Positions 1 through 12,950 of a stretch of 64,000 nucleotides of DNA are shown here, in pieces. This stretch comes from Rhabdornis inornatus (lineage: Eukaryota; Chordata; Aves; Passeriformes; Rhabdornithidae). Each line of letters starts with the position of its first letter. The stretch's first letter is position 1. The translations under genes were made by a program, and so were the position numbers. The notes under the pieces are model-generated. The model saw nothing but the letters and a program-made list of their open reading frames with translations, was not told where the DNA came from and ran no database searches. The stretch is taken from assembly GCA_013397075.1 (NCBI GenBank), contig VWZS01002273.1, positions 62,001 to 126,000 on the forward strand, given 5' to 3'.

Positions 1-447
1 TTGTAAGTTGTTTCTAAGTATGTGATTTGTTAACACTCTATGTACTCTATGTACCCCAACTTCCTCATTGGAAGTTCCGTTTCTCATCTCCTCCCTGTGT
101 TCCTCCCACCGGTTGTCCTGATTGGATATTGAGTTGTGCCCTTCCTTAGGACCTCCCCCATATTTAAGTTGATGTTCGCCTGTGTTCTTGGCCTTCGGTG
201 GTTCCCTCCTCTGCCCTCATGTTGTTCCTCATCGACCTTTGTCCAATAAACCCTTTGTGGACCCACTGAAGGACTCGCCTGCTCCCTTTGCTTTTCTTGG
301 ACGTGCGTCTCTCCACCAGGGTTTCTGGCCCTAGCTGCACTCCTGCCATTGGATCTATCGGGAGGCAGCCCACTCCTGGCGTGAAGCCCTGCCCTCGTGG
401 GCTAGCCGGGCTGGGCTGAGTGGACATAAGGAGGGCGGGCAGCATCA
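1..447 (+). mobile_element. Endogenous retrovirus LTR, 5' end cut by window edge
   Basis: Seen: a CCTGATTGG (CCAAT-box-like) stretch near 117-126, a TATA-like TATTTAAG at 161-168, a polyadenylation signal AATAAA at 245-250, then a GC-rich U5-like part ending in GCATCA at 447. The same order, with many shared blocks (for example GACCTCCCCC before the TATA box and CCCACTCCTGGCG in U5), occurs on the minus strand at 16908-17631, whose end is fixed by a target duplication; this sets the 3' end here at 447. Compared with that copy, about 250 bp of U3 should lie before base 1. No primer-binding site or gag-like frame follows 447, so it is a solo or 3' LTR. The 100-codon minus-strand frame inside it is a shadow. 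Confidence 0.72.
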
Positions 448-1904
448 TATTATCTTGTTTGGACATTGTTTTTAGTTGCTGGTATTTTTAAGACTAAGAG
501 TTTCACTTGTCAAAATTATAAAAATGAGTGTTTTTTAGTAAATTGCAGTGTCTGTGGAAACGAAAATACATCAATCAAAATTCACTCTCGAAATAAAGGT
601 CTTTACGAGGACTACATGGATCAAGCTTTGTTTTATTCTATTCTGGAATTTCCAGAAAACTGAACTCCAGTTTTGCAGTTGTAATGTTGAAATAGTTGTT
701 TTGTGAGAAGAACCCAGATCTTGAACTTCTCACACTGAAGACATTCAAAGCAAATTCTGGGCTTCAATATTCATACATCTTCAATGTATGCTAGGCCTAA
801 AATCTAAGGAAAAGTACTCACCAAAAATAGAGAATTAATTTATAAGAAAGCCAGAGTTAAGCCAAAGGGGAATAAAAACATTGCATTAGAACCTGAATTG
901 TCTCCACATGTAGTAAATTATATTTCATATGACATCTGTGTTTTCCAAAAGTATTTTGGAGATGACCACAGTTGGCTACATTCTTCTTTGGAGAAGATCT
1001 GAGTTATGATTTTCTTAATTATCTAAAGGTAAGAGAAAGTTTCCTTCCAGCTCTTAAAAACAGCAACTACTTAGCAACGAGAGGGCTTGTCATATTGATA
1101 TATATAATATGCTTTTTAAGAATGAAACCAAACTATGATTTTGGAACTATAAAGCAGACTTAAATTTCATTTACAGTAATTTTACAAAATTTACAATTAT
1201 ATTTGTGTTCTGATATACATGGTAGCTCATGCCTGTGCTGCCCTTTGACCACATGACTATACCATAAAAAAATCAATCTGCCTCAATTGCCATTAGCATC
1301 TTTCTGTCACTGGGAATGATTTCTACTTTTTGGTTTTCAGTCTCAAAATCTTAGCATCTGTGGATAAGTAAAAGTAAGGAAGTAAGCCAAAGTAAAATTT
1401 CTGTTTCATGAGAATTTCCTGATATGAATGTGAATGTGAATATGTTGCTTACTTCTCACTTCAAATAGAGGTTGATCTGACTGTTCTTATTTCATCATTT
1501 CAACTGTTGAATTATTATACACACGGAAAAAAAAATGTAATCTATTTGAAATAACCTACAAAGTCATACCGCAACTGGATAAAAAGAAATTGCACCGGTC
1601 TTTGCTTGAAGTATCATAATTTTGTAGGTTGATGATTTTTTATTCTTTGGGGATTTTGGTGCTTTTTTTTTTTTCTTTTCCGGTGTGCAGAAGTGTAGGA
1701 AGTAATTTTCAGGAGTAAAGTATTAAAAAGTGGTCCTATTTTGAGAAGAACCTGTACCTTTCAAATCTCAAATTGTTCAGATCCTCAATATTTGTTTTAA
1801 TCTTAGAATGGCTCTCATCTATTGTTTACATTAAGAGATACATATGAAACACAGCAATTGGGGCTGTCCAGTGAAATATTTTTACCCTATTTTCTACAGT
1901 AGAT
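448..1904. other. Unassigned AT-rich DNA
   Basis: No repeat family, exon or RNA gene recognised. The only frames are short (about 65 codons at 466-663 and 972-1163) and have no recognisable domain. A T-rich run lies near 1662-1680. Confidence 0.5.
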
Positions 1905-2105
1905 AGAATCACAAATTCGACAAGACTGGCAGTCACCCCTCAAGGTCTCTAGGTCTCTAGTCGAACCACAGCATTCAAGAGGGGTCCCCTTTGGCAGATT
2001 GCTGAGAGAGGTATCCAGTTGAGTATTGAATTTCTCCAAGGATGAAGAATCTACAGTTTCCTCAGCTGTTTCCTTAAGTATCTTCTTGGAATTGTTCTTA
2101 AAAGA
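1905..2105 (-). mobile_element. CR1 LINE 3' fragment
   Basis: The plus strand reads like the reverse complement of an avian CR1 3' UTR. There is a TAGAATCACA-like tail remnant at about 1905, then CTCAAGGTCTCTAG and GTCGAACC, followed by a diverged version of the ATCTCC-GGATGGAGAAT-CTACAG segment. It is short, heavily mutated and non-coding. The orientation comes from the tail lying at the low-coordinate side. Confidence 0.75.
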
Positions 2106-5088
2106 TAATCACTTTTATATGCAAAATATATTCTACGTATAGATATAGAACTAAAATTTGGTAATGTTAAGGAAAATTAAATTATAAAAGTAACAGAGAT
2201 TCTGATCCACATTTTAATACCTTTTTCCTCTGGATTAATAATACATTTAATGAAATATCCCTTTTTATTTTATTCACACAATTAGTTCATCCTTTTTTCC
2301 TTTCTCTTTACTCCTAAATCTCTATGCTACTTAATTTATGTTTTTGCTTTACATCCCAGCTTCTCTGTTATTTTCAAAGCTCTCCATAGCAACATGCTAC
2401 CTTGATTTTGATGCTTATCCTCTAGTCTCTGTCTATGCAAGCCTTCTTTTAATTTCACATTTTCTTCCTAGTCCAAACCTGTTTAAAACAGCTTCCCACA
2501 TAGTCTTTGTTGTTCTTGTACTCATTCTTTTAACATTTACAGAAACCTGCTTATTCTGGAAAAAAGCTTTGATTTTGTAAGTGTATTATAGAACAGTCAA
2601 TGGTTCAGAAGAGTATTTTTCAATGTTGTAAATGTTCACCTGAACACTTGAATGAATTTGCATAAATTAGTCGATGTTGTGCTTCTACTTATCCTGCACA
2701 AGTATTCTTGTTAAATAAATTAGCAAGGGAACATTTTCTAAATTAGTGATTTTACAGAAGATGTGCACTAAATTTCAGAATTATAAATTCTTACACAAAG
2801 GACACTTGAATATTATTGAAACATTTGATGACCTAAAATTGACGTATCTTCACATAAAGACTCTGAGGTTAGAAACTTTATCCCCATGTTACACATAGGA
2901 AAGTGGAACACATTAGTTAAATCTACGTCTCTAAGTAGGACAGTATCTAGTACTTTTTTTGTCAGTGAAGCTGAACTGTGGGAAGGCCATGTCTGCATTA
3001 TAGTGAATTTAGTCTTTTGTGTCTTACAGGTCTTGGTGACTTTATGAGCATCAGATTTAATGACTGGTTTTGTGTGTTTTTTCAAAGTGTCTGAAAAACT
3101 GTGAGGCTGCACAGCAGTCCTTGAGAGTAGTGTAAAATTAGTAGTTACTGCATTCATGAAAGTATGAAGAGGGACACAAAGTCTTTTTGCAGGACTATGC
3201 AGGGTGGTAAAGGTTTAAATGAATTTTGACTCATCTATTCAGCTTATTATTAATAGTCCCTAGCATGTACTTGTGAACATCCAATTGGCCAAACCTTGCA
3301 AAGGATCTTGTTTAAAAGTATGTGGAGAAGTAGAAGACTACAGAGAAAGTTGTTCTTTGAACTTCTTCTTCCCAAATTAAAGAAATAATAGAAAAAAGAT
3401 GTGTTGGTAGCCTCAAAGGAAATCTGTGGCAAAGAACTCTATATATGTTTGCCAAATCTTGGGCAAAAGTCTTAAAAGTGTCTTCCAAATCTTACCTCAG
3501 TTTAAAGTGTAGGCTTCAGGTTGTGCTATGGCCTGGAAAAATTTCGAGTATGAGTATTCATAAATACTCAGCTTGGGAACCCAAGCAGAAGTGCTTCAAG
3601 TTTTGTGTATAGAAGCCTTAACAGCACTGGTATTTTGATTCACAGCACAAAGAAATATCACTCCATATTCGTATTGTTTCTTTTAGGTACTTGATGTGAA
3701 TGATGTGGGCTAAGTAATGGTACTTACCTGGCACGTAAATTCTGTTGGGAAGTTTTACAAGAACAGCTGTGTTTGCAAATCCTAGCAAAACATGTCAGTC
3801 ACTCCTGGCAGTGAAAGGAGGTCCTAGTATGTTATTGAAAATAAAAGTTGATTTTCAAAGAAAGGAGTTTTTCCTTGTTCAAACAGCTCAATGTGTTTAT
3901 TCTGGTTTGCCACAGCCATCTCTAGCGTTTTTACCAGCTTTTCACCACTCTGCTTTGTGCCTATAGTAACTGCTGGGTTTGTGGTACAATAAATTGCATG
4001 ACACTAGATAATATTCAATCAATGTATGTGGTGGTATCTCAGAATATAATGTTCTGGAGGTGAAATACAGAACTTAGCAGTAAGCTTTTTTAGAAAACTT
4101 GAATATGCCAAAGGTGTTTGGTTTTAATTAGCTAGTTTGGGACTTTTTTGTCTTTACTTTTGGTTTGACGGTGTCTCAAGCAGTTGGCAAGCGAGAGACA
4201 AGAGACTATCTAAGAGACTAGAAAGTAAAGAGAAGAAGTTGTGGTTTGAAGTAAATTGTTGATCTTGTATATGATTCAGAAAGTGATAATAGAGCAAGTT
4301 TTTTTTCTATACAAAGGTTTCTGAATGTTAGCTGGTAGGTAGTAATGACAAATACATTAGAAATTTACTTAGTAAGAGGAATGTTATTATTAATGTGACA
4401 GTATAGAACATGAGTGGTTGTGTGCATACATGTCAAATGACTTTGACAGATATTAGCAGGTAAGTACTATATTACGTTCTCATATGATGCTAAAATTACA
4501 CTTTCTGCTGTGTTGCAATATAGTAGCTGTCTAATTCCTACAGATATTCTGCGAGATTTCCTAAACAAACCACTCCCAAGAATGACATTAATTTTCTGGC
4601 AAGTTTTACCTGTTGAAACAAACTTTCAGACAAATAAATAAAGAAAAATAAACACCACCAAACTGGAAGAGTGAGTATTACTAGCTCACTTCAAATTACC
4701 TGTGCTGTGTTGTATCTTATTGCTAATTCCCACTATGAGGATTTATCCCAGATTTTGCTTCACAGTTGTGCTCAGCATCTATTCTCAGCTGAAATGGGGT
4801 TGGTATTACAGAGCATGATTTCATATTGTGGAGATTATTTAAAATCCAGTTCTGATATCACTGTATATCACCATATCTGTGGAGTTGTTCCAGGCTATTT
4901 ACAAATAACAGTGACTCGCTTCCAGAAACACAGACTATACAGAAATTACTTTCCACTCTTTCTCTGGTTTTTCTCACAATTTAAGAGGATCAAGGATTAC
5001 GGTAGCATGTGTTGCACTGAAATGGCAAAAATTATGTTAATATAACCTTCATTATGACAAGGTTCTGATAACTTATTTTCAGTGTTTG
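2106..5088. other. Unassigned AT-rich DNA
   Basis: No gene or repeat family recognised. Frames of 60-124 codons (longest 4671-5045, plus) have no known motif, and neither splice context nor codon pattern supports them. Confidence 0.5.
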
Positions 5089-5142
5089 ATTCAGTGGCTG
5101 AGAGAGTGCAATATAATTCAGTGATTGAGAGAGTGAAATATA
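5089..5142. repeat. 27-bp tandem duplication (two units)
   Basis: Two adjacent 27-bp units, 5089-5115 and 5116-5142, both beginning ATTCAGTG and containing GAGAGAGTG, differ at three positions. It appears to be a simple local duplication of moderate age. Confidence 0.85.
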
Positions 5143-7789
5143 ATTAGAATGTGACACCATTGTTCTTTGAACTCTTTAGTAACTCTTATTTTGGGAAAAC
5201 AGATGGCCTGCTGAAGCTTGCGAGTAGATATGCAGGAGAAAGTCCTATTTTTCATAGAGGGTATATGTACCTCATTTGCTGCAAAGGAAGTAGAAGAAGG
5301 CCCAATTTCCACACCAGAATCCAGAATCCAATCACTTGTCTCAGCAGAGATGTAGGAGAAAACTTCTTGGTTTGCCTTGCCCAAAGACTACTTGCTGCAT
5401 TCAGGTGGTTTTGTTCTCGTTTTGCTTTGAAGTCTGTGATTTAGCATTCACTACAGACACAGACCATTCCACTTGCTGTGTATCCTTCTTGTATACTGAA
5501 ATCAACATCTGCATTTTCATTTGTTTCTTTATGAAGGTCCTTACCATTCAGGCAATAGATGTTAGTTGTGTGGGGGGAAGCCTTAAGGTGGATAAACAAG
5601 TGAAGGTGCCGGGATCTTCCATTCACTGAGTGATGCAAGCCACTGCAATCCAACAGGCAACTTTAGTCAGAAAGCTTCACTGCTTTCTGAAGAAATTTCC
5701 CTGTCATGCATTCTGGTTGTGGATTTCTCCTGAAGTCTGATTGACATATAGTTACACACCGCTGCCTTAGTCATCTTTTATATGCGGCTGTGTCTGTTTC
5801 TTAGAAAAATAGAAAAAATGTACAAAGGAGTAGATGAGTAATGAGAGTAGAAAGTTTTGGGGAAAGTTTAAGCTCTTGAGAAAGAGAGGAGCAATTTGTT
5901 CTGTGTTAAGAAAATGTTTTATTAGAAAGGAGAAAACAGAATAGGAATCTGTCTTTCAGAAGTCTTTGCAGAAGGTTCTTTAAGAGAAAAATACCTATGG
6001 CAAACATATGCTGCAAGGCTTTAATTCATTATCTGTTCTTCCTTCCAAGTCCGGGTGAAGGACTCCATTTCCATGCAGTTACAGCCTTGGAGACGTTGTC
6101 CAGCACAGGTAATTGTAGCAAGAATCAGGAAATTTTTGAGTCTTTCCTGTGTGCTAAACACTTTCTCTTAACCCATGTATAATAATATATTAATATGAAT
6201 AGTATAATAACAAAATCTCCACAAGTTTTGTCATGTCAGATAAAGTGCATTCATAAAGAGTACTTCAAAGTAATAAAGCAATGTTAAATCTTGAAAACAA
6301 TTTTTTAAAAGCACAACATTACAAAGCCATGTCCCACACTCATGATATTTTAGATTTTCAGATATTTAATGCAAATTAATGGCTGGTCTTCAAGAGATTT
6401 TAGGGAGCTACAGCTGCTTCCCCTTCTCTTTGCAAGTAATATTTCCTTAAGAATAAAATAAAATATTTTTAATGTCACCAAGGAGAACTTACAAAACATT
6501 TCTTTTGAAATACTTGACAGTCAGATCCCAGCATCATCTACTTGATTTCATCCCTTGGATTTTCTATACTGCAGTTTAAGCTTCTTCTATTTCAATCTGC
6601 TCTGACTGTCACAGCATTTTTGAGCTTTAACTCTGAGAGAGTGATTCGTCATTCTGAAGACTGCTCTGCCTACAGGCATTTCATGTACCTAATCTTGATT
6701 CAGAATTACTTATTTAGGCCTGCTATATTAGCTGTAATTTGACAAGCGGCAGTGGTGGCAGCTGAGCTTTTGACTTGTTCTAGCTTCTTAAGGTATGATA
6801 TAGCGATGGTGAAACTCAATGAAAAACAGAAATACAAGTGGGCAAAACATCTGATTTCAAACTGAGAATAACAAAGTGGATTTCCTTTGCTGCTGACAAC
6901 AATTCTTTGGAACAGCTTTTTAATTTTTGAAATAAATCTTTACATTGTGCTTTGTGTAAATCTCACAGAGAAATCTGTAATTCTGTGTAATTACGGACCA
7001 ATAAATTTGGCAAACGGCCATTTAGAGATACAAGAATTCCCCAAAACAAGTAATGTAGGGTATTTTGAGAAGATAATGCAGACCATGGGCAAGCATATTA
7101 ATTAGTGCAAACAATGCAGTAATGCATTGATAGGGTCTTGATAGCCAGAGAAGTACACAGCATCATGAAACATCAGCTGAAATACCAAGGATTTTGCAGA
7201 ACAGAAATAAAAGTGTCCAAAAAGGTATACTACTGCAGTTGAACACTGTCTAGGAGACTTTTAAAACAACAGCAGCAAAGATGAAAGCAACATGTACGGG
7301 CACTAACATTCTAGCATTTGTGTATAAATTGTTGATGAATGACAGTCTGGTGGCTCAGAATGAATGGCTGAGGTGTGTGTGTGGGTAATTTCAGAGCCAT
7401 TGTGCTAGGCACCATGGCATTACAGACTACATGCAACTCCTTGGACCCCAATATATACCTTAAAAGCAGTCTTTCAAAAGGGCATTATAGAAATATGCAA
7501 GATGAAACTTTAGATTTTTTGCCAAACAGAAAAAAAGACTTTGAGAAATCATATTAGTCCATTTCTCTGATTATTAATTTTTCTGTACATTACTGCTTTA
7601 ATTCTGTGTACCTTGGGCCATTCCAGCTTTTGTGAATGCATCCCTCAACTCTCCAAGGCTGGACAAAAGTCCCTTTTGTCAAAGAGTTGTCAGTGACACC
7701 ACTTTGCTTCACAAGATTTTACCAATGCAAGTGATATATTTTCAGGGGACATTTCCCAGTTTGTCCCTAGGAAATTACACTCTCCTTTC
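5143..7789. other. Unassigned AT-rich DNA
   Basis: No recognisable gene, RNA or repeat. Overlapping frames of about 97 codons at 5151-5629 on both strands show no domain and look like chance open frames. Confidence 0.5.
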
Positions 7790-7880
7790 TCATAGACTAG
7801 AATAAAATAGAAAATAATAATTCCATTTGAAGGTACATAAACTGATGATCTAATCCAACTGTCCTAGTGCTTTTTTTTGG
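7790..7880 (-). mobile_element. Possible degenerate CR1 3' tail
   Basis: TAGAATAAAATAGAAAATAA followed by a GATGATCTAATCCAACTG string resembles the antisense CR1 3' end, where GATCATCTAGTCCAACTGCC is typical. Downstream similarity fades quickly, so this could be coincidence. Confidence 0.4.
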
Positions 7881-9290
7881 AAAACTGGGAAGTTTCCACA
7901 AGTCCCTGACTAGTGGTTGGGTATTCAGAAAGCATCTGAGGCTGGCTTATCTGGAATAATTCTCCCTGGATGAAAAAACTAAATAAGCCTGCTGTGTCAC
8001 CCTGTTCCTTGTTCTTCTCCAGAAGTACTTAAAGGTTATTTGTATATCCTAATCAATCAAGTTGGATGTGCCTATATAATCAGTGTTATTCAGCATATTA
8101 TAGAATAATACTTGCCTCACTCTAAGGTAGGTGTTGCAGGTCAGGAGGCTTCATGATGCCTTGAGCAGTTCTCTATGGCTTCCAGGTAAGGTGCTGACAT
8201 TCTATTCCTTGCACGTAAGCAAAGTAGAACAGGTAATTGCTTTGTTGCATTAATGATGGGGTCTAAATATATTATTTTGATTTTTAAAAAATTATTGTAT
8301 TTTATTTAGCTTAATTTATTCTTAAAATATCAGTTAACTGCACACTTAGCTTATCTGGAGTAGCATGAGGCAATGCGGAATAAAGTCCTATATACTCACT
8401 TCCAGCTTTCTTCAAAACAAAGTTTTACTTCTATATTTGTGATTGAGGAACAGTAGCACAATTCTTTGATAGGCTCAGGCTCTTTTCTGACATAACATAA
8501 GGTGGTATCCATAGGATGATAAAACTTAGAGGGAAAAATTAGCTATGGAGTAATTTTTTTTCGTAACAATGCAAATAGGAATTCTGTCTACATGAGAGAA
8601 AGATGAGTTCTGAAAGATATCAAATCCAATTGCACAGAAATGGATTAGAAGACAGGATGTTCTCATGCTGATTTTTCCTCTGCTCTTTTATAGGTTGTAG
8701 AGATGTTTCTTAGCGTTTGCTGCTGCAGAGAAGTCCCATGTTGGAGGACTCTGCCCTGTCAATGGATATGGTCACCACTGCCATCTCTCCTGCTAACACA
8801 GACAGTGCTTTCATTGCCTTTCTAAATATACATTCACACGTCAAGTCCTGCAACCTGTGCAATTTATGCAATGAAACAATGTTGGCAGAGATGAAATTGG
8901 ATGTTTTTCCTCTGGCACCACAGTAACTAACCTGAAACTTCATTTATAGTCTGTCCTGATCACCTCTGAAGCATGGCCCAAGGCATTCATGAAGGATGTT
9001 TTCATAACAGACACATGCCCAGAAGAGGACCTTCAATGTACTTTAAAGACCCATTTGCTGTCAGTTTTGTCAGCTATTGGAAAATTACAAAATTTATGTG
9101 TATTGCAAAAAAAGGAGCGGTGGTATACTACAAAGGATGGAGTTATGTGCTTCATTTGTAAGAGAGAAGCAACTTTTACTAATATATTGAGTTTAAAAAG
9201 CTCGATGGTAAATGTCACAGTGTTCTAACAAGATCCAATGTCAAGGTGCACTTCATTCAGTTACTGCACAGAAGACAGAGACAGGCAAAC
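7881..9290. other. Unassigned DNA with two coding-like short frames
   Basis: Plus-strand frames at 8717-8926 (69 codons) and 8989-9228 (79 codons) are in different phases. The first contains a CNLCNLCN cysteine cluster and the second a CFIC pair. Neither matches a family I can name. No clear splice sites link them. Confidence 0.35.
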
Positions 9291-9829
9291 TGTCAGGGAG
9301 GCCCTCCCACTGAGTCATGAGCTTCAGAAAGGATTGCTTTTTGAAAGGTTTACTTTCTAAATTCTTTCTCACATAGGGGTCTAGGGGTGGCTGGTTCCAT
9401 GCCTAATCCCAGACTTGGTCAATGGTTTATGTTAAAATAATTATATATGTGCAATCAATCCTTTATATCAGTCACCTAAGATTTCAAAGTCTAGCATGTT
9501 AATCATCGCTGATCAAGAATATATCGTGGAAAGGAATCTTTCAACCTTGATATGTAACCTTGAGGGTCAACCTTGACCCTACTCAAGGGAACCTACTGCC
9601 ATTAGGGGAGCACAATGGGGCCTGGGAAGTCCACTGTCAGTTTATGAAGTGAGATGATTGACTTAGAGCCTTATTTGCCTATTAGCAAGACATGTGGGGC
9701 ACCCTTAGAGACAGTGCTTGACTACAATACTGTCTTCCATCCCTCAAAGTCTAGAGTAACCTGGACAGGGCCATCACAGTCCCCATTGGTAGTCATGACT
9801 TAAGCATGGGGAAGACACATACCACCACA
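9291..9829 (-). mobile_element. Candidate endogenous retrovirus LTR (approximate ends)
   Basis: Read on the minus strand, a block starting TGTGGTGG (9829) contains a TATA-like ATATAAAG at 9461-9468 and a degenerate polyadenylation-like AGTAAA near 9345-9350. It ends GGGCCTCCCTGACA at 9291. This TG...CA layout and length (about 540 bp) fit an avian LTR. I found no target-site duplication, so the ends are guesses. It could instead be an unrelated unique sequence. Confidence 0.38.
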
Positions 9830-11619
9830 TGTATATATATAAAACTGAAGTAAGGATAAGCATTTCACAAATGAAGAAAATATCTGTCAATTCCATCTCT
9901 CAAAAGAGAGGTAAGTACAGTATTAGCAGATTGAACAGGTAGAATTTTCTCATGGTAATTTTATTTTATTGTGGAAGGGACTTTGAATTACGTCTAAATT
10001 CCTTTGAACTTGGAAAACTTAGCCAGCGCTTGGCAGCTTTGTCTTTTCCAACTCTATACTAAGCAAAGCTCTTAATTATCATACTCCTAAGATTCGTAAG
10101 ACTACTGAATATGGCAATCTTAATGTACTTTGTTTTGCATATGAAACAAACAGCTTTTCATCGTTTCATACTTATGTTAGAAAGCACTAATTAACCACTT
10201 TTGTTATTCTCGTACAAATTAGAGAGGAAGTTCCAGGCAAGGAGTAATTTAGGTCCGCCTTATCTTCACTTAAAAAGAAACTTCAGGATAAAGCTGTCAT
10301 GGAGGAAAACTGAAGGTTTTTTTAAAACGATTTGATGCATTATTTTTAAAAAATGCAATTTTTTGAAACCTAAATTACATCATTATCTTAGAAAATGAAC
10401 TACAGCTGTTGCACATTCCAGACTAACTCTATGAAAAACCTATTGACAGTCTGTGATTGTTGGACACAGAGAAGGGTTCAACAAAATTTGGGGTAACATT
10501 TGTCGTGTTTTTTTTTTCTCACTATTTTGGGAACACCCTTAAAATATATGAAATGAAAAAAAAACTGGAACAAATCACTGAATCAACAATGTAAGTAGGA
10601 AATACATTTTTATTAAAATTGTCATCAGATGGGTTTACCACTGAATTTCAACCCAGCATTTCAACCCAAATTAAGTTAAACCCCTGAATTTCAACCCATT
10701 TGGTTTCACTGAGACAATTTCTAGTTATGTGAATGCATACCTGTTTACTGCTGCAAGACAAAACACTTTTGTTTTTTCACGTGAACTGTAAAACAGCTGG
10801 GTTTGTGCAGCCGTTAGTATGGCTATGCTTGAAGTCTTGAGACCTTTGAACATGCTTGAAGGTAGGAACAGGACAGCTTTTAGATGTTAAGAGCCTTAGG
10901 AGAGGTCATACCTACTTAAATTAAAATTTATTCTCCCTATATTTGTAAAGAGATGACTTGTTAAAGGGGTTGTATCTTTTTGAGAAGGCCATGGACTATC
11001 ATTTCTTTTAACTGACCTTTTGCTTCCTTGATCTTAGCATGAATGGACTGCAAAAGTAATTCCTTTGACACTGCAGAAGTCAGGAAAATTTAAGGATATA
11101 ATGTAGTTTCCCTGGCTTTTTAAGTTTTTTAATCAACATGGATTACCTGATGTTTTGGTTACTGAACTGATGGGTTATAAATTGAGAATATAATTTTCTT
11201 AATATGAATTTATATGATAATAGTGCACCAAGTATTTTTGTGCTTGTTTTAATGACGAATAATAAAGTAATTTTTTTTCATCTGTTTTTGAAGTTCTTTT
11301 AGTAAATGAAGAAAGAATGTTAAGGAACATATTTTAATTTTAGAAGGAGTAAAATAATTGCAGTCACTCGATTTAATTTCTGGGAAAATGCTCAGAAAAT
11401 ACTGATCTTACATTGTTTTTATTATTGTTGCTAATAAGGCAGAAGTCACATTCTAAACACTTGAAATGAAACAAGAGTGCTGTGTCCACTGTGGGAACAC
11501 AACCCAAGTTTCATTTCAAAGATTATCAGAGAAAAGACAATGAAATAATACATTTATTTCCCCTATTTTACATAGTGGAAACAGGCTAAAGAGGTAATGG
11601 AAAGAAGCTTCACTCCTTC
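9830..11619. other. Unassigned AT-rich DNA
   Basis: No gene or repeat family recognised. A short repeated string ATTTCAACCCA occurs three times at 10640-10700. Confidence 0.5.
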
Positions 11620-12470
11620 CCATCTTGGTGATGCCTACAAGATGACTGAGGATGCACTCAATCCCTTTGTGCAGATCATCAGTACAATTGTTAAATAGAA
11701 CTGTCCGCAGTACCAAGCCATGGGGAGCCTCCCTGATGACTGAGCTAGCTGTGACACCATTCATCACCACTCTCTGGACCAGGACATCCAGTCAGTTTTT
11801 TACCCAGCAAAGGGTGCACCTGTCCAAGCCATAAGCAGCCATAATTCACTCCAGAAGGACGCTGTGAGAAACTGTCTAAGGCTTTACAAAAAGTGTGGGT
11901 AGTTAACATCCACAGTCTTTCCCTGGCTGATCCAAAAAAGCAGATCAGCTGGTTACAAGACATGAGATTGATCAAGTGGGACCTACTTTCCATAACTCCA
12001 TGCTGGACAAGCCTAATTCCCTGGTTGTCCTGCACATATCTCATGATGGCCCCCAAGCTGATGCAGTCCATGACCTTCTACGGCATCAAGGTCAGGCTGA
12101 CAAGTCTGTAGTTCCCTGGATCTTCCTTCTGATCCTTCTTACAGATGAACCTTCACATTTGCTGATCTCAGCTGGGGTAAATGGTTGAAAATAGCTTGAC
12201 AAGCTCTCCCAGTATATCCTCAGGTGGATCCCATCCAGTCCCATAGACTTGTACTTGTCTAAGTGGCATAACATTATGCTTTACACTGATCATTCTCCTC
12301 CACATTATGAGGGTTTTGTTCTTCTCTTCATCTATGTCTTCCAGCTTGGGGGCTAGTCTTGCTATTGAAGACAGGAAAAGTAGGTTTTAATTACCTCAGC
12401 CTTTTCCTGTCCTTTTTCACTGTGTTACTCTATGAATCCAATAAAGTATGGGGATTCTTAAGAGATAAAT
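11620..12470 (-). mobile_element. CR1 LINE ORF2 reverse-transcriptase fragment
   Basis: Minus-strand translations follow the CR1 reverse transcriptase in order. From high to low coordinates come the QDNQ-RxxQHG-like segment (ending near 12070), a broken DFSKAF-like region, the NWLDG-like segment (about 11790), and the VPQGSVLGP-like and ND-LxxGIECTLS-like segments (about 11730-11650). Stops and frameshifts break the frame several times (frames 12092-12274, 11745-12071, 11516-11770). The catalytic FADD motif has decayed: the equivalent residues near 11625-11645 read LVGI. CR1 ORF2 normally encodes an apurinic-type endonuclease plus RT; here only the RT middle remains, with no 3' UTR joined to it. 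Confidence 0.9.
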
Positions 12471-12864
12471 AAATAATTTTGGTGATTTTTTATAAAATGT
12501 TGGAAAGAGAACATGTGATTCATTATTCCTGTTATACAAATCATCAAACTGAGGTACTTATACTGTCCAAGTTTACTCAGCTGGTCACAGATGATACCTA
12601 TACTTTTAGCATCCAAACCTTATATTTCAAAAATAACAGAGGATTTTTTTTTAGTTAATGACTGGAGGAAATATAATTAAGACTATGAACTTTGGGAAAT
12701 AAACCAAGGCAAAATACCTGTTTTAATAATGTCATCCATACCTATGCAGGTCTCCTGAACTACATAACTGCTAAAAAAATGAAATAATGCCTGTCTCCTG
12801 AGACTGTGCAGTACGTGAGCATATGACATTTAATAAGCAAACATTCAGTTTAGAAAGGGAGATG
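12471..12864. other. Spacer between two CR1 pieces
   Basis: AT-rich sequence between the minus-strand RT fragment and the plus-strand CR1 tail. Nothing else recognised. Confidence 0.5.
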
Positions 12865-12950
12865 ACATGTTGGACTGGTCATATCACAGGCTAGACTCAG
12901 TGATCCTGAAGGGACCCTTCCAACTCAGCATATTCTAGGATTCTAGGAGT
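12865..12950 (+). mobile_element. CR1 LINE 3' terminus
   Basis: The sense CR1 3' end is visible: GACATGTTGGACTGGTC, then GTGATCCTGAAGGGACCCTTCC, CAACTCAGC, and terminal octamer-like ATTCTAGGATTCTAGG at 12933-12948. Its strand is opposite to the RT fragment just before it, so it is a separate, strongly 5'-truncated insertion. Confidence 0.85.
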
